Part shown: in pieces, positions 1 through 8,638 of the stretch
Layout: each line of letters begins with the position of its first letter
Numbering within the stretch: the stretch's first letter is position 1
Assembly: GCF_900103265.1 (NCBI RefSeq)
Contig: NZ_FMWX01000012.1
Location: forward strand, 1-64,000
Length of the DNA: 64,000 bases
Reading direction: 5' to 3'
Origin: Sphingomonas sp. NFR15
Lineage (GTDB): Bacteria; Pseudomonadota; Alphaproteobacteria; Sphingomonadales; Sphingomonadaceae
Notes under the pieces: generated by a model
Seen by the model: only the letters and a program-made list of their open reading frames with translations
The model's database searches: none
Told to the model about the DNA's origin: nothing
Translations under genes and position numbers: made by a program

Positions 1-365
1 CCTGTGGGCGTACACCCGCGGTGTCGTGCTCGACTTCAGTAGGCCGGGGAAGCCGACCGACAATGCGTTCATCGAATCGTTCAACGGCAAGTTCCGGGCG
101 GAGTGCCTGAACCAGCACTGGTTCATGAGCCTCGACGACGCGGTCCGAAAATGCGAGGCTTGGCGTAGAGACTATAACGAGGTGCGGCCACACAGCGCGA
201 TCGGCAACAAGGTGCCGATATCGCTGGTGAACCGGTCAGCGGCACATGGCCCGCCGCTGCCGGTAGAAGCTGGATGACACCCGGCTGGGTGGTCCAAGAA
301 CGGGTAGCGGCTCAAACAACGGTCGGTCTCTGGTTGCCGCTGGATGAAAGACGGGGGTCACGTCA
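1..365 (+). mobile_element. IS3-family insertion sequence, right end only
   Basis: The left edge of the window falls inside an insertion sequence. The end of the OrfB transposase reads in from base 2. After its stop at 277 the sequence runs through an IS3-like terminal region to a likely inverted-repeat end at about 354-365, whose complement begins TGACGTGACCCCC, close to the TGA...CCCC ends of IS3 elements. The left end and OrfA lie outside the window. The element abuts and truncates an AlpA-like gene. The exact boundary is inferred, because the other inverted repeat and the target duplication cannot be seen. Confidence 0.75.
2..277 (+). CDS. IS3-family transposase OrfB, C-terminal fragment (cut by window edge)
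   Basis: This is the C-terminal 91 residues of an IS3-family DDE transposase (integrase core, rve fold), which cuts and joins DNA ends during transposition. The segment contains DFSRPGKPTDNAFIESFNGK, then ECLN, and then EAWRRDYNEVRPHSAIG, the hallmark C-terminal block of the family. The glutamate in FIESFNG is the third acidic catalytic residue. The first two acidic residues would lie upstream of the window. The reading frame is open through the left edge, so the apparent GTG at 26 is internal and not the start. Confidence 0.9.
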   Translation: MWAYTRGVVLDFSRPGKPTDNAFIESFNGKFRAECLNQHWFMSLDDAVRKCEAWRRDYNEVRPHSAIGNKVPISLVNRSAAHGPPLPVEAG

Positions 366-366
366 G

Positions 367-582
367 ATCGTGCCGCTTGCGGACTCGACGATCTACGAGA
401 TGGAGCAGCGGGGCGAATTCCCGCGGCGCTTCGCGCTTACGAGCCGTGTAGTGGTGTGGGATCTTGATGAGGTCGAAGCGTGGCTCGCTGTTCGTCGCAA
501 CGAGACTCATAGCCGCGCACCCAATCCGAACGTGCGGTTGCGGAAGACCCGTCCGGTTTGCAGCTCCCGTCGAGCGTCATAG
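367..582 (+). pseudogene. AlpA-like excisionase/regulator, 5' end lost to the IS
   Basis: The frame running out of the IS end encodes about 70 residues resembling AlpA/CP4-57 regulators, small winged-helix DNA-binding proteins that control excision of P4-like elements. The visible core is STIYEMEQRGEFPRRFAL followed by VVVWDLDEVEAWLAVR, which matches the family's recognition helix and its W-x-x-x-x-V-x-x-W-L ending. The family's first helix (R-x-x-E-V-x-x-x-T-G-x-S) is missing, and the IS lies exactly where it should be. No native start codon remains. The last 146 nt overlap an opposite-strand gene. A fusion product initiated within the IS (ATG 274) is possible but unlikely to be functional. 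Confidence 0.65.
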
Positions 583-841
583 CTTGCCATGCGAAAGGTG
601 GGCGTCCGAGTTCCCGATACACTGGACATCCCTGATGGCTTCGCGAGGCGCGCTTACCACGCTCGCGGAGCAGTCCCCATTTTCGTCGCGACAGCCAGTT
701 CAATCTCATGAGATCATCGCGCGACAGCGCGCCGGCGTGAGCGAGCGGGCGCATCAGTTCATCGACCATAGCGGCCAGAAAATGCACCTCAGCGCGCTCA
801 CTTCCAGTGTCTTCGCCGGCGTCGTTGATCTCAGATGTCAT
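437..841 (-). CDS. hypothetical protein, 134 aa, in the integrative element
   Basis: I do not recognise this protein. The start at 841 was chosen because a strong ribosome-binding site (GGGAGGGG) lies six bases upstream; longer in-frame starts lack one. The N-terminus is acidic (residues 1-20). It is followed by a hydrophobic-patterned helix (VHFLAAMVDELMRPLAHAG) and a basic stretch (NWLSRRKWGLLRERGKR). The C-terminal half is low in hydrophobic residues and may be disordered. The gene lies downstream of the integrase on the same strand, 74 nt away. Its 3' end overlaps the AlpA remnant, so one of the two coding claims may be wrong in that stretch. Confidence 0.45.
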   Translation of the reverse strand: MTSEINDAGEDTGSERAEVHFLAAMVDELMRPLAHAGALSRDDLMRLNWLSRRKWGLLRERGKRASRSHQGCPVYRELGRPPFAWQAMTLDGSCKPDGSSATARSDWVRGYESRCDEQRATLRPHQDPTPLHGS

Positions 842-915
842 GTCTTCCCCTCCCGGGTGACCAAGAGGGGCATTGGACAGGATCGTCGATTGTCGTGCAA
901 CCACCCTTGCAGCGT

Positions 916-2169
916 TCAGAGTGCGGGATCGAGGGTAACCGGCAGCGTCGCTACAGCGGCGACGTTGGGGCTTCGGGTTTCGCCGATGACCCATGCATCG
1001 ACGGTGTCCGACCATTCCTGCATCATGTGGCGACGCTGCGTCTCGTACTCGGCCTTGTTGTAGACGCCCCGAGACGAACGGCCATCCTCGTGCGCAAGGC
1101 ACTTTTCGACCCAGTCGCTGTTAAAGCCCATCTCGTTCAGCAAGGTCGATCCGGTCCGCCGCAGATCGTGAACAGTGAACGGCTCCAGTGGAAGCCCTTC
1201 ACGCATCGCACGCTCTGTCACCGCGTAGGTGATCCGGTTGAAGGTCGCTTTCGACATGTGGGCGTCCGCGTCGTACCGGGACGGGAACACGTATCGGGAG
1301 TTCCCGGCGCAGGTCTTCAACGCGATGAAGATGTCATACACCTGGCGGGACAGGTAGACGTTATGCGCCTTGGAGCGCTTCATGCGCTCCTTCGGGATCG
1401 TCCAGACCGCATTCTCGAAATCGACTTCATCCCAGGTCGCTTCCAGCAGTTCGGATTTGCGGACGAGGGTGAGAAGGTACAGACGGATACCGAGCCGAAG
1501 CGTCGGTGTCGTGGCGACATGCTCTAGTTGATTGAGCATGATCCGAATCTCCTTCGGCGAAAGCGCCCTGTCCCTCGGGACGAAGTGCGCAATCGAACTC
1601 GGGCCGACCTCCGCCGCGGGGTTGGCGACCTTCTCGCCATGGACGATAGCGAAAGCGTAGATCAGTTTCAGGATGTCGCGGACATGCACGGCCGTGGCGG
1701 GCGCGCCGCGCGCGACGATCTTGGCGCAGTGTGCCCGGAGGTCGCCAGGCGTGATCTCCGTCAGGAGCCGGTTCCGCCAAACGACCAGGTCGCGATCGTA
1801 GACCCCTTTGCGCATCGCTCTCGTGCTCTCGGCCATCGGCGTCTTCTCGAACCATTGCTGAGCGAATTCGTCGAAGGTCTTGGCCTGCTTCAGACGGATC
1901 TTCTCGCGCTGCTTCTCGATCGCCGGCGACACGCCTTCCCGGATTTTGCGCTTCGCATCGATGCACATTTCCCGGGCGACAGCGAGCGAGAGGTGGCCGT
2001 GTCCGTAGCGGCCGAACTGGATGGTCTCCCGGCGGCCGTTAAGCCGGTAGTCCAGACGGAAGGTCAGAACGCCGCCGACGGACATGTGGACGTAGAGGCC
2101 GTAACCGTCGGTGACCTTGTATGGTTTTTCTTTCGGTTTCAGAGACTTAAGAGCAACATCCGTCAGCAT
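916..2169 (-). CDS. tyrosine-type site-specific integrase (P4-like, arm-DNA-binding)
   Basis: This 417-residue tyrosine recombinase integrates and excises a mobile element. The N-terminus (1-90; LTDVALKSLKPKEKPYKVTD) is the DUF4102 arm-binding domain of P4/CP4-57-type integrases. A SAM-like core-binding domain spans about 95-185, and the catalytic domain about 200-385. Visible catalytic residues are Arg237 (LVRKSELLEATWDEVDF), His334 and Arg337 (HDLRRTG), His360 (LAHED) and the nucleophile Tyr370 (GVYNKAEY). Length and motif set look intact. It starts 291 nt beyond the guaA stop codon and reads away from it, the usual arrangement when the attachment site lies at the end of the neighbouring gene. 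The C-terminal ~25 residues are unconserved. Confidence 0.93.
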   Translation of the reverse strand: MLTDVALKSLKPKEKPYKVTDGYGLYVHMSVGGVLTFRLDYRLNGRRETIQFGRYGHGHLSLAVAREMCIDAKRKIREGVSPAIEKQREKIRLKQAKTFDEFAQQWFEKTPMAESTRAMRKGVYDRDLVVWRNRLLTEITPGDLRAHCAKIVARGAPATAVHVRDILKLIYAFAIVHGEKVANPAAEVGPSSIAHFVPRDRALSPKEIRIMLNQLEHVATTPTLRLGIRLYLLTLVRKSELLEATWDEVDFENAVWTIPKERMKRSKAHNVYLSRQVYDIFIALKTCAGNSRYVFPSRYDADAHMSKATFNRITYAVTERAMREGLPLEPFTVHDLRRTGSTLLNEMGFNSDWVEKCLAHEDGRSSRGVYNKAEYETQRRHMMQEWSDTVDAWVIGETRSPNVAAVATLPVTLDPAL

Positions 2170-2186
2170 CGCAAAATTCCGCTACC

Positions 2187-2334
2187 AAAATACCGTCACG
2201 TGGTTTTGACGGGTTCAGTGACCATATTTTGCTTATTCTTCAGGAACTTATCCCGAAAAAAATACCGTCACGAGCCCGATGCCCCTGACGGTATTTACGT
2301 TTCGGCCTAACGGCAATTGCACCACGTACCGTCA
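2187..2334. repeat. TACCGTCA iterons and 11-bp inverted repeat upstream of the integrase
   Basis: The octamer TACCGTCA occurs at 2191-2198, 2263-2270 and 2327-2334, and inverted at 2286-2293. The second and inverted copies extend to a perfect 11-bp inverted repeat (2260-2270 and 2286-2296; arm AAATACCGTCA) around a 15-nt spacer. The first copy shares the same AAATACCGTCACG context. A second short direct repeat, CGGCAATTG, occurs at 2311-2319 and 2386-2394. Position between integrase start and guaA end suggests arm-type integrase or excisionase sites, or an operator on the integrase promoter. That role is inferred. Confidence 0.55.
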
Positions 2335-2460
2335 ATCAGGCCATCACGTAAAAGCGTTGGCCACTGATAGACTGCGACGATCAATCGGCAATTGTGTTGT
2401 TTATTCAGATACTTAGGATCGTACTAGATCGTAGAGATAGAAGGGTTTGGCGGGGCCAAA

Positions 2461-2487
2461 TCACTCCCACTCGATCGTACCGGGCGG
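2461..2487. other. candidate attachment site at the 3' end of guaA
   Basis: The last codons of guaA (Pro-Pro-Gly-Thr-Ile-Glu-Trp-Glu-stop) lie immediately next to the integrase-bearing segment. The 3' end of guaA is an established integration site for genomic islands in several proteobacteria. The reading frame is intact to its normal stop, as expected when the element restores the gene end. No second copy of this segment was seen in 1-2460, so the partner site should lie beyond the left edge. Confidence 0.5.
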
Positions 2488-4017
2488 CTTGCTCGTATAG
2501 TCGTAGGTCACGCGGTTAACCCCGCGCACCTCGTTGACGATGCGGGTGGAGACGCGCGCGAGGAAGCCGCCGGGGAATTCGAACGCCTGCGCGGTCATGC
2601 CGTCGGTCGACGTGACCGCGCGGAGCGCCAGGACGTTGTCATAGGTGCGGCCGTCGCCCATCACGCCCACGCTGCGGACCGGCAGCAGCACCGCGAACGC
2701 CTGCCAGATCGCGTCGTACAGACCTGCGGTGCGAATCTCTTCGAGATAGATCGCATCGGCCTTGCGCAGAATGTCGCAACGCTCCTTGGTGACCTCGCCG
2801 GGGATCCGGATGGCGAGGCCGGGACCGGGGAACGGATGGCGACCGACGAACGCCTCGGGCAGACCCAGCTCGCGGCCCAGCACGCGCACCTCGTCCTTGA
2901 ACAGTTCGCGCAGCGGCTCGACGAGCTGCATGTTCATCCGCTCGGGAAGGCCGCCGACATTGTGGTGGCTCTTGATCGTCACCGACGGGCCGCCGGTGAA
3001 GCTCACGCTCTCGATCACGTCCGGATAAAGCGTGCCCTGGGCGAGAAAATCGGCGCCGCCAACCTTCTTCGCCTCGGCCTCGAACAGATCGATGAACGCC
3101 GCGCCGATGAACTTGCGCTTCTTCTCGGGGTCGGTGACGCCCGCGAGTCCTTCAAGGAAGGTCGCCTCGGCGTTCACATGGACGAGCGGGATGTTGTAGG
3201 AGTTGCGGAACAGGCTGACAACCTGATCGGCCTCGCCGCTGCGCATCAGCCCGTGATCGACGAACACGCAGGTGAGCTGGTCGCCGATCGCCTCGTGGAT
3301 CAGCACCGCCGCCACCGCCGAATCGACACCGCCCGACAGGCCGCAGATCACCCGGCCCTTGCCGACCTGCTTGCGAATTTCGGCGATCTTGGCGGCGCGG
3401 AATTCGGCCATCGTCCATTCACCCGCGAGACCGCAGACGTGGCGGACGAAATTGGCGAGGAACTTGGCGCCGTCGGGCGTGTGGACCACCTCGGGGTGGA
3501 ACTGCGTGGCATAATACCGCCGCGCATCGTCGGCGACGACCGCATAGGGCGAGCCGGGGCTGACCGCGACGGGGCGGAACCCCGGCGCAAGCTCGATCAC
3601 CTTATCGCCGTGGCTCATCCACACCTGATGACGCTCTTGCGGAGCCCACAAGCCATCGAACAGCACGCATTCGTCTTGAATCTCGATGAAGGCCTGCCCG
3701 AACTCGCCCGACTCGCCCAGCACGACCTGCCCGCCGAGCTGCTGCATCATCACCTGCTGCCCATAACAGATGCCGAGCACCGGAACCCCGCTCTCGAACA
3801 CCACCGGCGGCACGCGCGGGCTGCCATCGTCGAGCACCGAGGCGGGGCTTCCCGACAGGATCACGCCGCGCGGCCGAAGGCGGGCGAACGCCTCGGCGGC
3901 GGTCGTGAACGGCGCGATCTCGCTATAGACGCCCGCCTCGCGCACGCGCCGCGCGATGAGTTGCGTCACCTGGCTGCCGAAATCGACGATCAGGATCGAA
4001 TCAGTGGGATGTGTCAT
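2461..4017 (-). CDS. guaA: GMP synthase (glutamine-hydrolysing)
   Basis: Converts XMP to GMP with ATP and glutamine, the last step of guanine nucleotide synthesis, in the cytoplasm. The class I amidotransferase domain (about 8-195) shows Cys84 in LGICYGQQ and His174/Glu176 in QFHPEV. The ATP-pyrophosphatase domain follows, with the P-loop SGGVDS at 228-233, and then the GMP-synthase C-terminal dimerisation domain ending TIEWE. The ATG at 4017 gives 518 residues, the family norm. The upstream TTG at 4083 would add 22 residues with no family counterpart. Its 3' end borders the integrase region. Confidence 0.98.
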   Translation of the reverse strand: MTHPTDSILIVDFGSQVTQLIARRVREAGVYSEIAPFTTAAEAFARLRPRGVILSGSPASVLDDGSPRVPPVVFESGVPVLGICYGQQVMMQQLGGQVVLGESGEFGQAFIEIQDECVLFDGLWAPQERHQVWMSHGDKVIELAPGFRPVAVSPGSPYAVVADDARRYYATQFHPEVVHTPDGAKFLANFVRHVCGLAGEWTMAEFRAAKIAEIRKQVGKGRVICGLSGGVDSAVAAVLIHEAIGDQLTCVFVDHGLMRSGEADQVVSLFRNSYNIPLVHVNAEATFLEGLAGVTDPEKKRKFIGAAFIDLFEAEAKKVGGADFLAQGTLYPDVIESVSFTGGPSVTIKSHHNVGGLPERMNMQLVEPLRELFKDEVRVLGRELGLPEAFVGRHPFPGPGLAIRIPGEVTKERCDILRKADAIYLEEIRTAGLYDAIWQAFAVLLPVRSVGVMGDGRTYDNVLALRAVTSTDGMTAQAFEFPGGFLARVSTRIVNEVRGVNRVTYDYTSKPPGTIEWE

Positions 4018-4164
4018 GGCGAGCCGATACCGGCTCGGGCCCGATCGCGCCAGCCTGTGCCGTTCCCGGAGGGACTGTAACAAAAAACCATTTCACATAT
4101 CTGACGCATTTGTGTCATCATTCTGTAACATCGCAAAAACGCGGTGATATGGAAGGATGATCTC

Positions 4165-4479
4165 ATGGCTAAGATGATTGCTCTGGCATTGCTTGTCGCC
4201 GCGCCGCTGTCGGCTCCGGCAGTGGCCGCCCCCGCCGGTTCCGGCTCCGTCTCGACGCTGGAAGCCGTTACCCTCGTGAACCCGAACGATGGCGGTACCG
4301 CGATCGAACTCGCGCAGGCCTATCTGCGCGCCGACCGCCCCGGCGAGGCGATGACGGCGTACCGCCGCGCGCTCACGCTCGACAATGTGATGCTCGAAAC
4401 GCGCTTCGGCGATGCCGTATGGTCGCACACGGTCGCGCGCCAGGCGCTCAAGCACGAGACGGCGCTCTCCGCGCGGTGA
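4165..4479 (+). CDS. small exported TPR-like protein, 104 aa
   Basis: Start at ATG 4165 is fixed by GGAAGGA at 4151-4157. Residues 1-21 form a signal peptide (MAKMIALALLVAAPLSAPAVA) with an Ala-x-Ala cleavage site, so the mature ~80 residues should be periplasmic. The segment AIELAQAYLRADRPGEAMTAYRRALTLDN is one tetratricopeptide-like helix pair. Related small proteins are common in sphingomonads, but I know of no assigned function. It is divergent from guaA, and the 147-nt gap must hold both promoters. A hairpin follows the stop. Confidence 0.75.
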   Translation: MAKMIALALLVAAPLSAPAVAAPAGSGSVSTLEAVTLVNPNDGGTAIELAQAYLRADRPGEAMTAYRRALTLDNVMLETRFGDAVWSHTVARQALKHETALSAR

Positions 4480-4487
4480 CATGATCG

Positions 4488-4511
4488 GCAGGGGCGCCGT
4501 GGCGCCCCTGC
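4488..4511. terminator. hairpin between convergent genes
   Basis: Perfect 11-bp arms (GCAGGGGCGCC and GGCGCCCCTGC) separated by two bases lie between the stop of the plus-strand gene at 4479 and the stop of the minus-strand regulator at 4518. The GC-rich stem fits a bidirectional terminator, but there is no U-run on either strand, so termination by this hairpin alone is uncertain. Confidence 0.5.
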
Positions 4512-4517
4512 TCGTCC

Positions 4518-5144
4518 TCACGACTCGTTTGGCTCCGCGATCACGTCGAGCGGCCGAGCGCCCCGCGCCTTGAGATCGGCCAACAGGGTCCGCATCGCCC
4601 AACCCGTGGCGCGCGCGATCTGCGCACCATCAAGCCCCCATTGATCGCGCATTTCCAACCACAGCGTCGTATGCAGCGCCTGGAGCATCGCCGTCGCGAG
4701 CAGCCGATCCTCCGCGGGCAACTCGCGCACCGCGTCGGCGGCGGCGGCGCGATATTTCTCCACACGCAGCGCGCGTTGCGACAATCGCATCGCCCGCCCT
4801 TGCGGCGTGCTGCGCACAACCGTGGCGAGCGGGGCGATCGCGTCGAACCCGGTATGGATCGCGTGGAGCGCCTCGGTCAGGTCCGCCTCGCTCTCCGGGA
4901 AAGCGACGCGCGGACCGGCGCGGGTCCGCACCGCCTCGTTCGCCGATTGCATCAGCGATTCGCGGTCCGGGAAATACCGATAGACCGTCCGCCGGCTGAT
5001 CGCGGTTCTTTCGGCGACGCGGTCATGCGAAATGTCGGTGCCGCCCTCGGCAAGCAGGTCGATCACCGCATCGACAATGCGGTCTCGCACACGGATTTTC
5101 GCGACTTCACGCCGTCCAGGCACCCGCGGATCGATATCGGCCAT
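4518..5144 (-). CDS. TetR-family transcriptional regulator
   Basis: This 208-residue repressor-type protein has an N-terminal TetR DNA-binding domain at about 18-65. Its helix-turn-helix includes ISHDRVAERTAISRRTVYRYFPDRESLM, with the family's typical T-V-Y-x-Y-F recognition segment. The remaining all-alpha ligand domain is not assignable. ATG 5144 is preferred over TTG 5180, which would place the start inside the palindrome. It is divergent from the gene at 5243. The gap holds a large nested palindrome that is probably its operator, so it likely represses itself and the neighbour. The inducer is unknown. Confidence 0.88.
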   Translation of the reverse strand: MADIDPRVPGRREVAKIRVRDRIVDAVIDLLAEGGTDISHDRVAERTAISRRTVYRYFPDRESLMQSANEAVRTRAGPRVAFPESEADLTEALHAIHTGFDAIAPLATVVRSTPQGRAMRLSQRALRVEKYRAAAADAVRELPAEDRLLATAMLQALHTTLWLEMRDQWGLDGAQIARATGWAMRTLLADLKARGARPLDVIAEPNES

Positions 5145-5162
5145 CCCGCACGCGCTACAAAC

Positions 5163-5205
5163 TGGCACGATTGGTGTCAAATTTATGTTGACACTTTTTG
5201 TGCCA
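5163..5205. promoter_or_regulatory. nested palindromic operator between the TetR gene and its divergent neighbour
   Basis: Two inverted repeats share one centre at 5184. The inner arms are GTGTCAA (5174-5180) and TTGACAC (5188-5194); the outer arms are TGGCAC (5163-5168) and GTGCCA (5200-5205). Each inner arm also contains a TTGACA -35-like hexamer, one per strand, so bound regulator would cover both divergent promoters. Binding of the adjacent TetR protein is inferred from position and symmetry. Confidence 0.65.
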
Positions 5206-5242
5206 TATTTTAGCAGGTGCGTGACGAGAGGGGAGGTTCACG

Positions 5243-5731
5243 ATGCTGTTCCACATGTCCATGAGCGCGAACGACCATCGCAAGGTCGCTGCCGTCATCG
5301 CCGAACTTTGGAACGGCAAGGCGTTGCCCTTCCCGCCTGTCTCGGATGACGGCTGGATCGTGCTGGCCGGCGATGATCGCGGCACCGCGATCGAGGTCTA
5401 CCCCGCCGGCACGGTGCTGCGCGAACGGCCGGGCGACGCCGACGCCTATGGCGAAGCCGGCGAAGTTCGTGCCTACACGCCGACCCACGCGGCGATCGCC
5501 AGCCCGCTCGACGCCGATGCGATCCTGGCTATCGCCGCGCGCGAGGGATGGCCGGCGAAGTACCGCAAGCGCGGCGGCGCGTTTGGCGTGATCGAAATGT
5601 GGATCGAAGGGTGCCAGATGATCGAAGTGCTGGCGCCCGAGATGCAGCGGGAATATCTCGCCACGATGACGATCGCCCAATGGGAGGCGATGCTCGCCGC
5701 GGGCCCGCCGGCGCGAACCGCCACCCTGTAG
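5243..5731 (+). CDS. conserved hypothetical protein, 162 aa
   Basis: The start at ATG 5243 has a good ribosome-binding site (GAGGGGAGG). The protein is soluble, with no signal peptide or membrane helix. The N-terminal half contains ALPFPPVSDDGWIVLAGDDR and IEVYPAGTVLRE, which looks like a beta-rich fold. The C-terminal half contains KRGGAFGVIEMWIEGCQMIE and ends with a helix (REYLATMTIAQWEAMLA). I recognise it only as a conserved proteobacterial family of unknown function. It faces the TetR gene across a palindrome and is a likely target of that regulator. Confidence 0.75.
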   Translation: MLFHMSMSANDHRKVAAVIAELWNGKALPFPPVSDDGWIVLAGDDRGTAIEVYPAGTVLRERPGDADAYGEAGEVRAYTPTHAAIASPLDADAILAIAAREGWPAKYRKRGGAFGVIEMWIEGCQMIEVLAPEMQREYLATMTIAQWEAMLAAGPPARTATL

Positions 5732-5777
5732 GCGACGGCGGAACACGCGGCGACACCGGCCATTATCGCGCAACCGG

Positions 5778-7922
<2,145 letters not shown>

Positions 7923-7939
7923 CGGGCACTCCAGATACG

Positions 7940-7975
7940 AAAAAGGAGCCGCACCCTAGCAGGTGCGACTCCTTT
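7940..7975 (-). terminator. rho-independent terminator of the rpsM-rpsK-rpoA-rplQ operon
   Basis: On the minus strand, arms of 14 bp with one mismatch (AAAGGAGTCGCACC and GGTGCGGCTCCTTT) close a short loop and run into TTTTTCG. This is a standard intrinsic terminator 26 nt beyond the rplQ stop and just upstream of the prolyl oligopeptidase start. Confidence 0.85.
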
Positions 7976-8001
7976 CTCAACTCGGTCTCAAACCGTTCGG
8001 T

Positions 8002-8421
8002 TTACGCGGCCTCGTAATCCTCGTCCGTCATCACCGGGCCCGAATCCAGCCCCTTGGCCGAGACGTCGCGGTCAACGAATTCGATGATCGCCATCGGCGA
8101 CGCGTCCGAAGCGCGGATGCCGGCCTTGATGATGCGGGTGTAGCCGCCGTTGCGATCCGAGTAGCGATCGGCGAGCACGTCGAACAGCTTCACCAGCATC
8201 GCATCGTCGAGCAGACGGGCATGCGCGAGACGGCGGTTCGACAGGCCACCCTTCTTGGCGAGCGTGATGAGCTTCTCGACGTAGGGGCGCAGTTCCTTCG
8301 CCTTGGCGACGGTGGTGGTGATCTGCTCGTGCTTGATGAGCGCGGCCGACATGTTGCGGAACAGCGCGATGCGGTGGGCCGAGGTCCGCTGAAGCTTACG
8401 GCCGCCTACACGGTGACGCAT
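8002..8421 (-). CDS. rplQ: 50S ribosomal protein L17
   Basis: Large-subunit protein near the exit tunnel. The start MRHRVGGRKL is the conserved L17 N-terminus, placing the ATG at 8421; the longer upstream frame is translated intergenic sequence. The segment NMSAALIKHEQITTTVAKAKELRP is diagnostic. The length of 139 includes a ~20-residue C-terminal tail beyond the E. coli core (127 aa), acidic at its end. It is the last gene of the alpha operon, 215 nt after rpoA, and is followed by an intrinsic terminator. Confidence 0.98.
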   Translation of the reverse strand: MRHRVGGRKLQRTSAHRIALFRNMSAALIKHEQITTTVAKAKELRPYVEKLITLAKKGGLSNRRLAHARLLDDAMLVKLFDVLADRYSDRNGGYTRIIKAGIRASDASPMAIIEFVDRDVSAKGLDSGPVMTDEDYEAA

Positions 8422-8501
8422 GGGTATATCCTTTTCGTTCGTTAAGGGGCCGTGTGAGGTACCCCAGACCTGGTGGCCGTAAGGCCGCCACCACTGCCAT
8501 G

Positions 8502-8526
8502 TTCCCCCGCGAAGGCGGGGGTCCAG
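8502..8526. repeat. REP-like GC hairpin in the rpoA-rplQ gap
   Basis: The core CCCCCGC-GAAG-GCGGGGG (arms 8504-8510 and 8515-8521), followed by TCCAG, is a small palindromic unit resembling the other repeat units in this window at 26076, 31036, 32130 and 57973, but not identical in its arms. Such units are typically dispersed in sphingomonad intergenic regions. Confidence 0.55.
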
Positions 8527-8585
8527 TCCTGCCAAACAACGCCGCGGCAAAGCCGCGTCGTCGGACGGGCTGGCGCCCGCCGGCC

Positions 8586-8638
8586 GAGCCTGCCGATTGA
8601 TCCGGGATTAAGCGAGCTTAATCCCGGACGGCAGGCTC
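8586..8638. other. large stem-loop overlapping the rpoA stop codon
   Basis: Outer arms GAGCCTGCC (8586-8594) and GGCAGGCTC (8630-8638) enclose inner arms TCCGGGATTAAG and CTTAATCCCGGA. Together they form a bipartite stem of about 21 bp with a four-base loop. It begins at the rpoA stop (8637-8639) and has no U-run. A role in mRNA stability, partial termination or processing between rpoA and rplQ is possible but not shown. Confidence 0.6.

Noticed and set aside
2836..4080. Long open frame antisense to guaA (and similar ones antisense to prolyl oligopeptidase, secY, fusA, proS, glpK and glutamate dehydrogenase)
   Set aside because: High GC content leaves few stop codons in the antisense frames. 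None has a family motif or convincing ribosome-binding site, and each mirrors a strongly conserved gene.
8502..8526. Short GC hairpins as CRISPR repeats
   Set aside because: Units are few, far apart, inverted in pairs and not separated by regular spacers. No cas gene is present.
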